NCBI GenBank assembly: GCA_965215755.1
Contig: OZ244119.1
Location: 310,001-374,000, forward strand
Origin: Tectiglobus sp965215755
Lineage (GTDB): Bacteria > Pseudomonadota > Alphaproteobacteria > Rhizobiales > Hyphomicrobiaceae
Reading direction: 5' to 3'
Length of the DNA: 64,000 bases
The translations under genes and the position numbers were made by a program. The notes under the pieces were generated by a model. It did no database searches. It had not been told where the DNA came from and saw nothing but the letters and a program-made list of their open reading frames with translations. Shown one piece after another: positions 8,562 through 17,587 of the stretch (position 1 is the stretch's first letter; each line of letters begins with the position of its first letter).

Positions 8562-9887
8562 TCATGAATCAAAATGGCTCGGTGGAATGGGAAGTCCATA
8601 ATGCGAGCGGAGCGTTTCGCCCCCGTATGCCCTGCGGAACAAGCCGCGCTGCTGCAGGATCGGAATCACCTCCTGAATGAACACTTCCAGCATCATCGGC
8701 AGGATCGGCGGCATGACGTTGAAACCGTCAGCCGCCTTGTCGCGCACCCACTGCTCCATGAGATCTGCAAGTTGTTCAGGAGTACCGGCAAACGTGTGAT
8801 GTCCGCGGGCTCCAGCAAGCTTGGCAAGCAGTTGCCGCAGTGTCAGCTTTTCCTGACGCACCATGTTGATGATTACTTCAGTTCGGCTGCGCGCGGCTTC
8901 AATCGTATCCGGATCGGGAAAATCATCGGGTGTCAGTGTCTGGTCAAGCTCCAAATGCGAAAAGTCGTGGCCACCGAAACGGGCAGACATACGCGTGCGG
9001 CCAACTTCCGGGTCGGCAAGTTCTCCGAGTTCATCCGCCAGCTTCCGAGCCGCTTCCTTGGTTGAGGCGATGACCGGACTGAGGCCAGGCAGGATCAGGG
9101 TATGCTCTGGCTCACGCCCTTCAGCGGCGACACGAGTCTTGACGTCCTTGTAGAAGTCCTGGGCAGAAGTCTTCTCCAATTGTGCGGTGAATATGGCTTC
9201 CGCATGCCGAGCAGCAAAACCACGCCCTGTCTCGGACGATCCAGCCTGGACGAGGACCGGGCGGCCCTGCGGACAGCGCGGCAGATTGAGAGGGCCTGAT
9301 ACTTTGTAGTAGCGGCCTGCATGGTTGATTGGCGCGAAACTCCCAGGCTCAATGAACACCCCCGTTTCCCTATCATCGACGACGGCATTCGGAGCCCAGC
9401 TATCCCAGAGCCCTTTTGCGATAGACATGAATTCCTCGCCGCGCTCATAACGCTCTGCATGGCTGAGTGGGGCATCTGCATTGTAGTTGGTGGCAGCCGC
9501 TGCCATCCACGATGTGACGATATTCCAGCCAATGCGTCCATTGCTGATATGGTCAAGTGACGAGAATTGGCGGGCGAGGTTGAACGGTTCAGTATACGTC
9601 GTCGAGGCGGTGGCAATTAGTCCTATCCGGCTGGTTACGGCAGCCACTGCTGCCAGCGTGGTCAGCGGTTCAAGTCCCGTTCTCGGACCGTTGGTAATGT
9701 CGTCCGGCAAGGCAAGTTGATCTGCAAAGAAGATCGAATCAAACAAGCCTTCCTCCGCTGTCTTGGCGAGTTGCTGATAGTAGCGAACATCATAGACTGA
9801 AAACTTTGTCGCCTTCGGATGTCGCCAGGCGGCTTCATGGTGCCCGCGATTGTGAATGAACAGGTTCAGATGCATATGGCGCGACAT
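8562..9887 (-). CDS. NtaA/SnaA/DszA-type FMNH2-dependent monooxygenase, copy 2
   Basis: A 441-residue luciferase-like monooxygenase closely resembling the protein at 5022-6344; the shared motifs LNLFI(H/Q)xRGHHEA, GLIATASTTYTEP and RVGWNIVTSW are almost the same. I chose the ATG at 9887 (protein MSRHMHLNLF) because a GGAG precedes it by 8 bases and it aligns with the start of copy 1; an upstream frame extension of 27 residues looks non-coding. The two copies differ in orientation and lie 2.2 kb apart, pointing to an older duplication or separate acquisition with divergence, perhaps for two oxidation steps. It is divergent from the SsuD-like gene. Confidence 0.92.
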   Translation of the reverse strand: MSRHMHLNLFIHNRGHHEAAWRHPKATKFSVYDVRYYQQLAKTAEEGLFDSIFFADQLALPDDITNGPRTGLEPLTTLAAVAAVTSRIGLIATASTTYTEPFNLARQFSSLDHISNGRIGWNIVTSWMAAAATNYNADAPLSHAERYERGEEFMSIAKGLWDSWAPNAVVDDRETGVFIEPGSFAPINHAGRYYKVSGPLNLPRCPQGRPVLVQAGSSETGRGFAARHAEAIFTAQLEKTSAQDFYKDVKTRVAAEGREPEHTLILPGLSPVIASTKEAARKLADELGELADPEVGRTRMSARFGGHDFSHLELDQTLTPDDFPDPDTIEAARSRTEVIINMVRQEKLTLRQLLAKLAGARGHHTFAGTPEQLADLMEQWVRDKAADGFNVMPPILPMMLEVFIQEVIPILQQRGLFRRAYGGETLRSHYGLPIPPSHFDS

Positions 9888-10100
9888 CAGGGCATCTCCG
9901 GTTTGAAATGAATCGGGTTGTTCAGCTAAAGCTGCGATTACGGTCCGCGATTGTCCATGACAAGTCAAATCGAATAGGTGAATTCAAAGCTGCCAAGTTG
10001 CCGAGCGAATTGTTTGTTTGGATTAGTGACTACGATCGCAGAGGTTCTGCCCTGCAGTCAGGACTTGTTGTTGAAGTAAGAAGGGAATCCGGAAAACGTC

Positions 10101-11189
10101 ATGAATAAACTCGAATTTGGTTGGTTTCTGCCGACCCGGGGCGACACGCTGGACTATTCGATCCCGCAGCAGATCCCCCCTTCGCCCGACATGTTCCAGC
10201 GGGTTGTCAAGACGGCGGAAGACAACGGCTTTGAATACATACTACTGCCGGTTCATGCGCTTTGTTGGGATGCCTGGATGACGGGTGCGCTGATGACGCG
10301 GCACACCAATTCGATCCGCATGCTCATTGCTGCCCGTCCGCGCTACATCAATCCCGTGCTGTTAGCGAAGATGATTGCCACCTTCGACCAACTGACATCG
10401 GGACGCATTTGCATCAACTTGATTGCCGGTCAGAACGAGGGCGAGAACATCGCTGAAGGGGTCGGGCTCAGCAAAGACGAACGCTATGAGGTGATGACCG
10501 AAGAGGTCGAGATCTGTAAGGCGTTGTGGGCGGCCAACAGCGGCAAGATCGACTACGCCGGCAAGCACTACAATCTGCAACAGGCCTATATCGGGACGAC
10601 GGTCTATCAGGACCCTCACCCAAAGTTTTATCTTGGTGGCGGCTCGTCCGAAGCCTCTGAGCTTTCCGCAAAGCATTCCGATGTGCACCTCTTCTGGGGT
10701 GACACCATCGAGCAGATCGAAAAAAATATGGCCGATATAAAAAAGCGCGCTGCAAAATATGACCGCGCCGACAAGATCGGTTTCGGCATGCGCCTTCAGA
10801 TTCTCTGCCGCGAAACCGAAGCCGAGGCGTGGGAAGTTGCAGAAGGGCTTGTGCGCAACGTTTCCGATGAACACAAGGAAATGATCCGAACGACATATGC
10901 AACGTCCGTCGCCAACCAACGAGTGCGCCAATTAGCGGATGAATATGGCCGGTTCATCGCACCGCACATGTGGACCGGCCTGACCGAAGCACGTCCTGGC
11001 GCCGGAATCGTGATTGTCGGAACACCTGAGCAGTGCGCCGAAACGCTTCAAGGGTACATAGACATCGGATGCGACTCATTCTGCCTATCCGGATACTATC
11101 ACGACGAAGAGGCTGAACGGTTTGGCAAACTCGTGCGACCGCTACTCGTCGAGCGCAATCCGGGCCGGATTGAACCGCTGCCCGCCTGA
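10101..11189 (+). CDS. SsuD-type FMNH2-dependent alkanesulfonate monooxygenase-like protein
   Basis: A 362-residue luciferase-like monooxygenase of the SsuD/MsuD group rather than the NtaA group. It starts MNKLEFGWFLPTRGDT and has the segments PRYINPVLLAKMIATFDQLTSGR (near 75-97), INLIAGQNEGEN, and DERYEVMTEEVEI, followed by a glycine-rich phosphate loop FYLGGGSSEAS. SsuD cleaves C-S bonds of alkanesulfonates, releasing sulfite and an aldehyde, using FMNH2 from SsuE. No ssuE or ssuABC is nearby. Weak ribosome site AAGGGAATCCGGAA. It ends 4 bp from the convergent SDR. It is one of the main pointers to sulfur chemistry in region A; relatives acting on other substrates (for example dimethylsulfone or pyrimidine) exist. 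Confidence 0.88.
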   Translation: MNKLEFGWFLPTRGDTLDYSIPQQIPPSPDMFQRVVKTAEDNGFEYILLPVHALCWDAWMTGALMTRHTNSIRMLIAARPRYINPVLLAKMIATFDQLTSGRICINLIAGQNEGENIAEGVGLSKDERYEVMTEEVEICKALWAANSGKIDYAGKHYNLQQAYIGTTVYQDPHPKFYLGGGSSEASELSAKHSDVHLFWGDTIEQIEKNMADIKKRAAKYDRADKIGFGMRLQILCRETEAEAWEVAEGLVRNVSDEHKEMIRTTYATSVANQRVRQLADEYGRFIAPHMWTGLTEARPGAGIVIVGTPEQCAETLQGYIDIGCDSFCLSGYYHDEEAERFGKLVRPLLVERNPGRIEPLPA

Positions 11190-11193
11190 ATGC

Positions 11194-11919
11194 TCAAAGC
11201 GGCAATGGCCCAACCGAGGAACCGCCACAGACCTGTAGCACTTGGCCCGTGACGAAACTTGCGCGGCGGTCGAGAAAGAACGCAATTGCCACGGCGATCT
11301 CATCAGGTGTACCGAAACGTCCCATCGGAACATCTGCTAGAAAGCGCCGACGGTTTTCCTCGCCTTCCGGCCCGGTCAGGTTATTGCGCCGGAACATTTC
11401 CGTCTCAACAGGGCCTGGCGAAACGACGTTGGCGGTGATGCCCTTGCCGGCAAGCTCCAAAGCCCAGGTGCGTGTCATGCCAATCACACCGGCCTTGGCG
11501 GCACCGTAACTCGTACGTTTGGGTCGACCGAGCGCGCCGCGGCTGGAAATATTGACAATTCGTCCATGGCCGCGCATCACCATGCCGGGCAGCATGGCCT
11601 GGGTACACTGCACCGTCGCGCGAATGTTGACATCGAAGACCTGTTGGAGATGGTTGAGATCAACGTCTTCGAGCAACTCCGGAATATTGAGACCCGCACA
11701 GTTCACGAGGCCGTCGACGTCATGTTTCGCCGCCACCTGCTCCAGTGCTGCCGCTGTCTCGCGGGCGTCGGCCAGATCGGCAGCAAAGAACGGACCTGAA
11801 AATTCAGGTTTGGGATTGCGGGCGATACCGACCACCGTGTGCCCTTCGGCCATCAGCAATTTGGCCGTCGCGAGGCCTATGCCTTGCGTTGCACCCGTTA
11901 TCAGGAACGTATCGGACAT
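11194..11919 (-). CDS. Classical short-chain dehydrogenase/reductase
   Basis: A 241-residue SDR with all classical landmarks: TGATQGIG at residues 8-15, NCAG near 82, NISSRG near 133, and the active site S..Y..K as TSYGAAKAG. The C-terminus VTGQVLQVCGGSS is typical of 3-oxoacyl-ACP-reductase-like members. It would reduce or oxidise a secondary alcohol/ketone with NAD(P)H. It is the last gene of the minus-strand run DLH, rhodanese, TauD, aconitase-like, SDR; 35 bp separate it from the aconitase-like gene. Unlike the SDR at 852-1649 its catalytic residues are intact. Substrate unknown. Confidence 0.92.
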   Translation of the reverse strand: MSDTFLITGATQGIGLATAKLLMAEGHTVVGIARNPKPEFSGPFFAADLADARETAAALEQVAAKHDVDGLVNCAGLNIPELLEDVDLNHLQQVFDVNIRATVQCTQAMLPGMVMRGHGRIVNISSRGALGRPKRTSYGAAKAGVIGMTRTWALELAGKGITANVVSPGPVETEMFRRNNLTGPEGEENRRRFLADVPMGRFGTPDEIAVAIAFFLDRRASFVTGQVLQVCGGSSVGPLPL

Positions 11920-11954
11920 TTGCGTTTTCCCATCGAATTGTTGGCACGGCCCAG

Positions 11955-13910
11955 CTAATTGGAACGTTCCCGGAACCAGTTCACGAGTCCGCCGGCAAGG
12001 AAAATCTCGATCTGCCTTTCCGACATATTGTGTCTCGCCAGAATTTCGATGTCCTTGGGTTCGATCCGAATTCGGATCGGCTCACCTGACTTCACCGCGG
12101 CACGCAAATCGCTGACACTCAGCCGGTCGTTTTGATCAAGACTGTCGTAATCTTGCGGATCGTCGAAGAGCAAAGGTACGACACCGGCGTTCACCAGGTT
12201 TTGCTCGTGGATGCGTGCCATCGATTTTGCAATGACCAGACGCAGCCCGAGGAACTGGGGTGCAAGCGCTGCGTGTTCGCGAGATGATCCCTGGCCGTAG
12301 TTTCGGCCAGCCACCAGTGCATGTCCTCCTTGGTCCAAAATGTCTTTGGCGCGCGCCACATATGTTGCGTCGAGGCGCTTGAATGAAAAGTCGGCAAGCC
12401 CAACGAGGTTGGACCGGAATGGCAGCGCTTCGGCGCCGGCCGGGCTGATCGCATCGGTCGAGATATCATCGCCCAATTGCAGCAGGATGGGCACGTCCAA
12501 TTGATCTGGCAGCGGCTCGATTTTCGGCAATGGTGTAATGTTCGGCCCATAGGCTAGCTTGACCGCGCGTGCTTCCGCGATCGGCAACGGTTTAGCGATC
12601 GCATCGGGAAGTTTGACGACTTCGGTTGGCTCCGAGATTGCCGGATATTCCAAACCGATGTCCCTTGGGTCCGTGATACGGCCCGTCAGTGCCGAGGCGG
12701 TTGCTGTTTCCGGGCTACAGAGATAGACGCGGTCATCCTTGTTGCCGGAACGCCCGGGAAAGTTCCTCGGTGTTGTGCGCAGCGAATTCTTCCCCGATGC
12801 CGGCGCCTGCCCCATGCCGTTGCAGCCATTGCAACCGGTTTGGTGGAGACGTCCGCCGCATTGCACGAACTTGGCGATCGAGCCGTCGAGCATTAGATCG
12901 GCCAGCGCCTGGCGACTGGTTGGGTTGACATCGAACGACACCTCGGTCGGGATCGATTGTCCGTCGACCATTCGGGCAGCGATTGCAAAATCCCGAAATC
13001 CTGGGTTCGCCGATGAGCCGATATACGCCTGGTAAACGGGCTCGCCCGCAACATCACGGACCTTGACGACATTATCCGGGCTACCCGGCTTCGCGATGAG
13101 TGGCTCAAGAGACGAGAGATCTATATTATCATAGACGTCATAGCTGCAGTTCTTATCGGCGCAGAGTTCTTGAAACTCATCGGCACGACGATGCGATGTC
13201 ATGAATTTGCGCACTTCATCATCTGCAGGAAAAATCGATGTCGTCGCGCCAAGCTCTGCGCCCATATTGCAAATGACGTGGCGATCCATGGCTGAAAGAC
13301 AAGCGAGCCCAGGCCCATAGTATTCGATGATCCGGCCGGTGCCGCCCTTGACCGAATGACGGCGCAACATTTCAAGAATGACGTCCTTGGCACTGACCCA
13401 TTCCGGCAGTTCACCATGAAGCTGCACACCCCAAACCTCCGGCATCTTCAAAGCCAGCGGCTCTCCGGCGAGAATCGTTGCAACCTCGATCGAGCCCGCA
13501 CCAACGGCGATCATGCCGAGCGACCCGGCGGCGGTCGTGTGCGAGTCCGCACCCACCAGCAGTGTGCCGGGCTTGCCGAAAGTTTCCATGTGCACCGGAT
13601 GCGAGATACCGTTTCCCGGCCGGGAATAGTGCAGCCCGAAGCGTTGGCAGGCCGATTGCAGGAATAAGTGGTCGTCGCCATTCTTGTAATCAGCCTGGAA
13701 GAGGTTGTGATCGATATACTGGCAGGCCAGGTCGACGCGAATGCGGTCCAGTCCGATGGATTCGAGAGCCAGCATGGTCAGTGTCGCCGTTGCGTCCTGC
13801 AACAAGACCTGATCGACGCTTAACCTGATTTCTCTTCCGGCAATCAAAGAGCCACCGACGAGATGCGACTCGAGAATTTTGGTCGTCAGGTTCCGTGGCG
13901 ATGGCGCCAT
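11955..13910 (-). CDS. Aconitase-family hydratase with a Cys-to-Ser change at an Fe-S ligand
   Basis: A 651-residue single-chain hydro-lyase with the large catalytic part (1 to about 460) and the swivel domain (about 480-640, with LQLGDDISTDAISPAG and GSSREHAAL). I use the ATG at 13910, preceded by AAAGGGATTAAAC. In aconitases three cysteines hold the 4Fe-4S cluster. Here two are visible (C360 and C363 in GCNGCNG), but the third, normally in the GSCTN motif, reads GSSAN, with Ser300 in its place; spacing of 60 residues to C360 matches the family. It may use a serine or different cluster ligation, or belong to an uncharacterised subfamily. It would hydrate/dehydrate a hydroxy-acid made by neighbouring enzymes. 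50 bp from the TauD gene upstream. Confidence 0.9.
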   Translation of the reverse strand: MAPSPRNLTTKILESHLVGGSLIAGREIRLSVDQVLLQDATATLTMLALESIGLDRIRVDLACQYIDHNLFQADYKNGDDHLFLQSACQRFGLHYSRPGNGISHPVHMETFGKPGTLLVGADSHTTAAGSLGMIAVGAGSIEVATILAGEPLALKMPEVWGVQLHGELPEWVSAKDVILEMLRRHSVKGGTGRIIEYYGPGLACLSAMDRHVICNMGAELGATTSIFPADDEVRKFMTSHRRADEFQELCADKNCSYDVYDNIDLSSLEPLIAKPGSPDNVVKVRDVAGEPVYQAYIGSSANPGFRDFAIAARMVDGQSIPTEVSFDVNPTSRQALADLMLDGSIAKFVQCGGRLHQTGCNGCNGMGQAPASGKNSLRTTPRNFPGRSGNKDDRVYLCSPETATASALTGRITDPRDIGLEYPAISEPTEVVKLPDAIAKPLPIAEARAVKLAYGPNITPLPKIEPLPDQLDVPILLQLGDDISTDAISPAGAEALPFRSNLVGLADFSFKRLDATYVARAKDILDQGGHALVAGRNYGQGSSREHAALAPQFLGLRLVIAKSMARIHEQNLVNAGVVPLLFDDPQDYDSLDQNDRLSVSDLRAAVKSGEPIRIRIEPKDIEILARHNMSERQIEIFLAGGLVNWFRERSN

Positions 13911-13960
13911 GTTTAATCCCTTTGGTTTCGCTTTCGATGTCGGCGTGGCCAGAAAGTCGA

Positions 13961-15040
13961 TCAACCGGCGGCAAGCGGAGCGTTGAGTTCAACTCCGGGC
14001 ACGAGGATGCCGTTCGGTCGTCCATCCTTGGTTGCGCCTTCGTAAGATTGTGTCATCCAATCGGGCAACAGAGGTCCATCGCTGCAAGCAAGCCACAAGC
14101 GCAACAAGTGCCGCCGTTTTTCGGGCTCTGGAAAATCTTCATAGGCGGTGCGACTGTGCATGATGGAATGGTTGCAGACCAATTGGATGTCGCCCGGTGC
14201 AAACGTCATGTCGAGGTGGATCGATGGATCGGCGGCAAGCGTATCAAGAAAATCCAAAGCTTCTTCCTGTGCGGATGTCAGTTTTGGAACCCCATCCAGC
14301 AACTGCCCTTTGCGGATGGCACTGCGCACATAGTGGGCAATGATGCGTCCCTCATATGGCATGAAAACGGGTATCTCGGCCCAAGGCTGCTTGCCTTTGG
14401 GAACCTCACCCCATCGCGTACGAAAGAAGGACTGCTTCAAGACCGCAAGCAGGTCCGGGCGCCGCTTTTTAGTTTCGTTGTAGAGCGTTGTTGAGGATAC
14501 GATCGATGACAAGCCGCCGGATCTCGAAGTGTTCAGGCACAACAATCCGACGATGTCACTCGAATCGGTATGGTAAGGCAGCCGAGCATTCGTCTGATAA
14601 CCGCGCGTCGTCGGATCCCGGTAGTCAAGTCCTAGATTTTTGACGTGACCGAGAACATGTCCCTTGCCGTTTTGTGAGCACGGTTCTCCAAGATGGAGAC
14701 CAATCCCCCAGAACGCTGTAGCCGCCTCCTCGATGCTCCAGCGCGAAACCGGCAGTCCGCGCAGAAGGTGGAAACCTGGACCGTCGAGCACATATCGTTT
14801 GATCTGTTCAAGCCGGCGAGATACTTTTGGAAGTTTAAAATCAGTGACGGAAACTTTCGTCAAATTCTGCGCGTGGTTTTTTATCTTCTGAACTGCATCT
14901 TCAATTTCCGTGATCTCGTCCAGCGACCACATATGGGTCCATTCGCTGGTTCGCGATTGCATCGCAAGCCCGTACCAAGCTTGTGCTGACTTTACCGTTT
15001 CACTTTCGACGGCATGAATGCCATTAGACGGACGGTTCAC
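13961..15040 (-). CDS. TauD/TfdA-family Fe(II)/2-oxoglutarate dioxygenase, copy 2
   Basis: A 359-residue protein, longer than copy 1 through an N-terminal extension of about 80 residues. Iron ligands are H157 and D159 (LPYHTDSSD) and H295 (NHSIMHSRTAY), with the co-substrate arginine at about 314 (HLLRLWLA). The motif GPGFHLLRGLPV near 87-98 is typical of TauD-like proteins of unknown substrate. A GTG start at 15040 has GGGAGACAGTT upstream. Fourth gene from the 3' end would be wrong: it is the third gene of the five-gene minus operon. It differs enough from copy 1 to suggest a different substrate. Confidence 0.9.
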   Translation of the reverse strand: MNRPSNGIHAVESETVKSAQAWYGLAMQSRTSEWTHMWSLDEITEIEDAVQKIKNHAQNLTKVSVTDFKLPKVSRRLEQIKRYVLDGPGFHLLRGLPVSRWSIEEAATAFWGIGLHLGEPCSQNGKGHVLGHVKNLGLDYRDPTTRGYQTNARLPYHTDSSDIVGLLCLNTSRSGGLSSIVSSTTLYNETKKRRPDLLAVLKQSFFRTRWGEVPKGKQPWAEIPVFMPYEGRIIAHYVRSAIRKGQLLDGVPKLTSAQEEALDFLDTLAADPSIHLDMTFAPGDIQLVCNHSIMHSRTAYEDFPEPEKRRHLLRLWLACSDGPLLPDWMTQSYEGATKDGRPNGILVPGVELNAPLAAG

Positions 15041-15124
15041 AACTGTCTCCCGTGACTGGTTTTTGATCTACGAAGGGTAACATTCGTTGGCTTCTCTGCG
15101 TTATCGCCCCCAAGGATCGCCACT

Positions 15125-16729
15125 CTAAATCTTGGCAACCCTAAAACGCTGATCGTCGTCGCTTGCCATCTGGTTCACGAGGTCGATCTCCCAGGCGAGA
15201 TAGGCGCGCATCGCACTTTCCCGGTCTCCGCCGCGCTCACGTGCGGGCAGCCAGACATCATCGGCCGTATCGGCGAGCCTTCCATCGCCAGATTCCAACG
15301 GAAAACCTGCGGCTGTCCAGGATTCGGTTCCACCTTCTAGCGCCAGGATTGATTGGCCAGTGGCGGTCGACAGTTTCGTCGCTGCGATGCGCGCAAGGTC
15401 ACCGTTGGGCGATGTCAGCACGAGCCTTTCCGTTGTCGGCACTTTGTCGAGGGCAGCAGAGAGGCGCCCCGGTGTTGCAAACCACGCACCGGGGATATGC
15501 CCTTTTCGGTACTGTTTCGAATATTCAAGATCGATTAGCGATGCCGTTCCGTTGTCGAGCGCCGTCTTGAGATCATCCATAGAGATTGTACTAGCAGCCG
15601 CCTCGTCCCGTCCCAAAGCAGTCGGCACGTGAGATCCTGTCACGCGTTCACCGTCCAGATCCTCCAACCTGATCACAGCGACATCTTCCCAGCCCATTTG
15701 TTTCAACCAGGATGCGGTCATCACGCTGCGCACACCATCCGTGTCGGCGAGCACGACACGTGCGCCCCAAGTCGCGAGGTAGTTATCCGTTTCCTGAACC
15801 AATTGCCCGCCCGGCGCCGAACGAATGCCGTTGATGTGGCTGCTGAGATATTCCTCGGGCGAGCGGACATCAAGCACGTAGAGCGATCTGTCTTTACACT
15901 CGGCGCGCCACTTCGACAATGTCTCGGCATCAATGCGCAATATGCCAAATCGCTCGGCAATTCTGTCGACTGCCGTAACGGCTGAATCAGCACCTGTCTC
16001 CGAAACCTCCGGTGGACGGCGGTCGGCACCGTGCACCACGTCGAAGCCAGAAAGATGCCAGGCCATCGTGCCGTCCTTCAGCGAGACGACCTTGTTGGGA
16101 ACACCAGCATTGATCAAAGACTGCGCACCAATGATGCTGCGCGTGCGCCCGCCGCAATTGACGACAATCGTCGTGTCCGGAGAAGGCACGAGATCTTTGA
16201 TGCGATAGACCAGTTCGGCGCCGGGAACACTAACCGCCGTTGGGATCGAATTGGTGTGGTATTCGTCGAACGAACGGCTGTCGAACACCGCAATATCCTG
16301 GCGGGTGTCGATCATCTGCTTGAGTTCCGGCGCTGTGATCCACGGTGTCTCAAGATCATGCTCAACGACCTCGGCAAACGCCTTGCTTGGAACATGCACG
16401 CCACTGTAGATGCGATATCCGGCGGCCTCCCAGTCCGCGATACCGCCGTCCAAAACAGAGACATCGCTGTAACCAAGCTCGGCCATTCGACTTGCGGCCT
16501 TTGCAGCGAGCCCTTCTCCATCGTCACACCAAACAACGCGTGCCTGCCGTCTCGGCACCATGTCATCGGCCAGGACTTCGATGCGCCCGAACGGCATACA
16601 GGATGCCATCAGAATGTGCCGCTCACCGAAGGTCAGCTCTTCGCGGGCATCGAGCAACGCTATTTCACCACCATCGTGTAATGCTCGTTTGAGACCCTGG
16701 GCATCGATTGTCTTGACTGCGGGTGACAT
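15125..16729 (-). CDS. Four-module rhodanese-like protein
   Basis: A 534-residue protein made almost wholly of four rhodanese domains, about residues 5-108, 130-232, 265-360 and 382-482. Each keeps the motifs LLDAREE, VFDSRSFDEY, VLDVRSPEEYLSSHI and LIDLEYSKQYRKGHI. Active-site loops differ: module 1 has Cys68 (VVWCDDGEG) and module 2 has Cys192 (VVNCGGRTRS), while module 3 (VVLADTDGV) and module 4 (VLTSPNGD, Ser440) have no cysteine. So two modules could carry persulfide and two are probably structural or ligand-binding. A strong GGAGAAGAGGC ribosome site precedes the ATG. Cytoplasmic: no signal peptide. In context it may handle sulfane sulfur released from the substrate. Confidence 0.93.
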   Translation of the reverse strand: MSPAVKTIDAQGLKRALHDGGEIALLDAREELTFGERHILMASCMPFGRIEVLADDMVPRRQARVVWCDDGEGLAAKAASRMAELGYSDVSVLDGGIADWEAAGYRIYSGVHVPSKAFAEVVEHDLETPWITAPELKQMIDTRQDIAVFDSRSFDEYHTNSIPTAVSVPGAELVYRIKDLVPSPDTTIVVNCGGRTRSIIGAQSLINAGVPNKVVSLKDGTMAWHLSGFDVVHGADRRPPEVSETGADSAVTAVDRIAERFGILRIDAETLSKWRAECKDRSLYVLDVRSPEEYLSSHINGIRSAPGGQLVQETDNYLATWGARVVLADTDGVRSVMTASWLKQMGWEDVAVIRLEDLDGERVTGSHVPTALGRDEAAASTISMDDLKTALDNGTASLIDLEYSKQYRKGHIPGAWFATPGRLSAALDKVPTTERLVLTSPNGDLARIAATKLSTATGQSILALEGGTESWTAAGFPLESGDGRLADTADDVWLPARERGGDRESAMRAYLAWEIDLVNQMASDDDQRFRVAKI

Positions 16730-16765
16730 GCCTCTTCTCCATTAGAACTTGTTCGGTCTCGCTCA

Positions 16766-17464
16766 TTAGGCGCCCAGATAATGCCTGAAGTGCGCAATGG
16801 TTCTTTCGCGGGCGATTGCGGCCTGATCTTCATTGTGTGGCGGATATCCGTAGCGATTGAAGCCGTGCTCCGTTCCTGGGTAGACGTGCATTTCCACTCG
16901 TTGCTCATTCGCGAACGTACCGCGGATTGCCTCCAAGGTCTCAGGCGGAACATGCGGGTCATTTTCAGCAAAGTGCATCAGCAGCGGGCAGTTCAAGTTT
17001 CCTGCTTCGTCGAGATGCTGATCGATCTGCACACCATAGTAGCTCACCGCCGCATTTATCTGATGGCGCACGCTCGAAATGTACGTGAACTTGCCGCCCA
17101 GGCAAAAACCCATGACGCCGACTTTGCCGGTGCAATCGTCTCTGGCTCGAAGTGCGTTGATCGTGTCCTCCAGGTCCTGAGCAAATCTATCGGTGTCGAG
17201 TTCGGCGCGCAGAGCCTGTGCCTTTGCACGCCCTTCATCTGTATAGGCGAGGTAGGCACCAGGTTCCTGGCGCCAATAAACATCCGGTGCAATTACAGTG
17301 AAACCGTCGGCGGCATAACCATCACAAACAGACCGGATGTGCGGGTTCGTATTGAAGACCTCCGGCAGCAGGACAATGCCTGGTGCCGGTGTCTGACCTG
17401 GACGCGCGAGATAGGCTGCAAACGACTTGCCGTCTGGTGATTGAATTTGGATCTCTTCTCCCAT
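16766..17464 (-). CDS. Dienelactone hydrolase family protein
   Basis: A 232-residue alpha/beta hydrolase of the dienelactone hydrolase type. The catalytic triad is visible: Cys121 in GFCLGGKF, Asp169 in FAENDPHVPP and His200 in GTEHGFNRYG. A Cys nucleophile in place of Ser is normal for this family. It probably opens a lactone or hydrolyses a small ester. It is first gene of the minus-strand operon that ends with the SDR; GAGGAGTCC before the ATG at 17464. The preceding gene, 123 bp away, is the divergent metallo-beta-lactamase-fold hydrolase. Confidence 0.93.
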   Translation of the reverse strand: MGEEIQIQSPDGKSFAAYLARPGQTPAPGIVLLPEVFNTNPHIRSVCDGYAADGFTVIAPDVYWRQEPGAYLAYTDEGRAKAQALRAELDTDRFAQDLEDTINALRARDDCTGKVGVMGFCLGGKFTYISSVRHQINAAVSYYGVQIDQHLDEAGNLNCPLLMHFAENDPHVPPETLEAIRGTFANEQRVEMHVYPGTEHGFNRYGYPPHNEDQAAIARERTIAHFRHYLGA

Positions 17465-17587
17465 GGACTCCTCGCGATCAGTGGTTCTTGATAAAGTGTT
17501 GGCTGCGGTTTTCGTTGATGGAGTATACAGCGCCGCCTAGGCTCGGGAAGGTTCCTCAAGCCTTTATCAGTTCAGTGAAACAAGAAC

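Noticed and set aside
16031..16681. 216-codon open frame on the plus strand
   Set aside because: Antisense to the rhodanese gene, whose four domains are unmistakable; no protein family seen.
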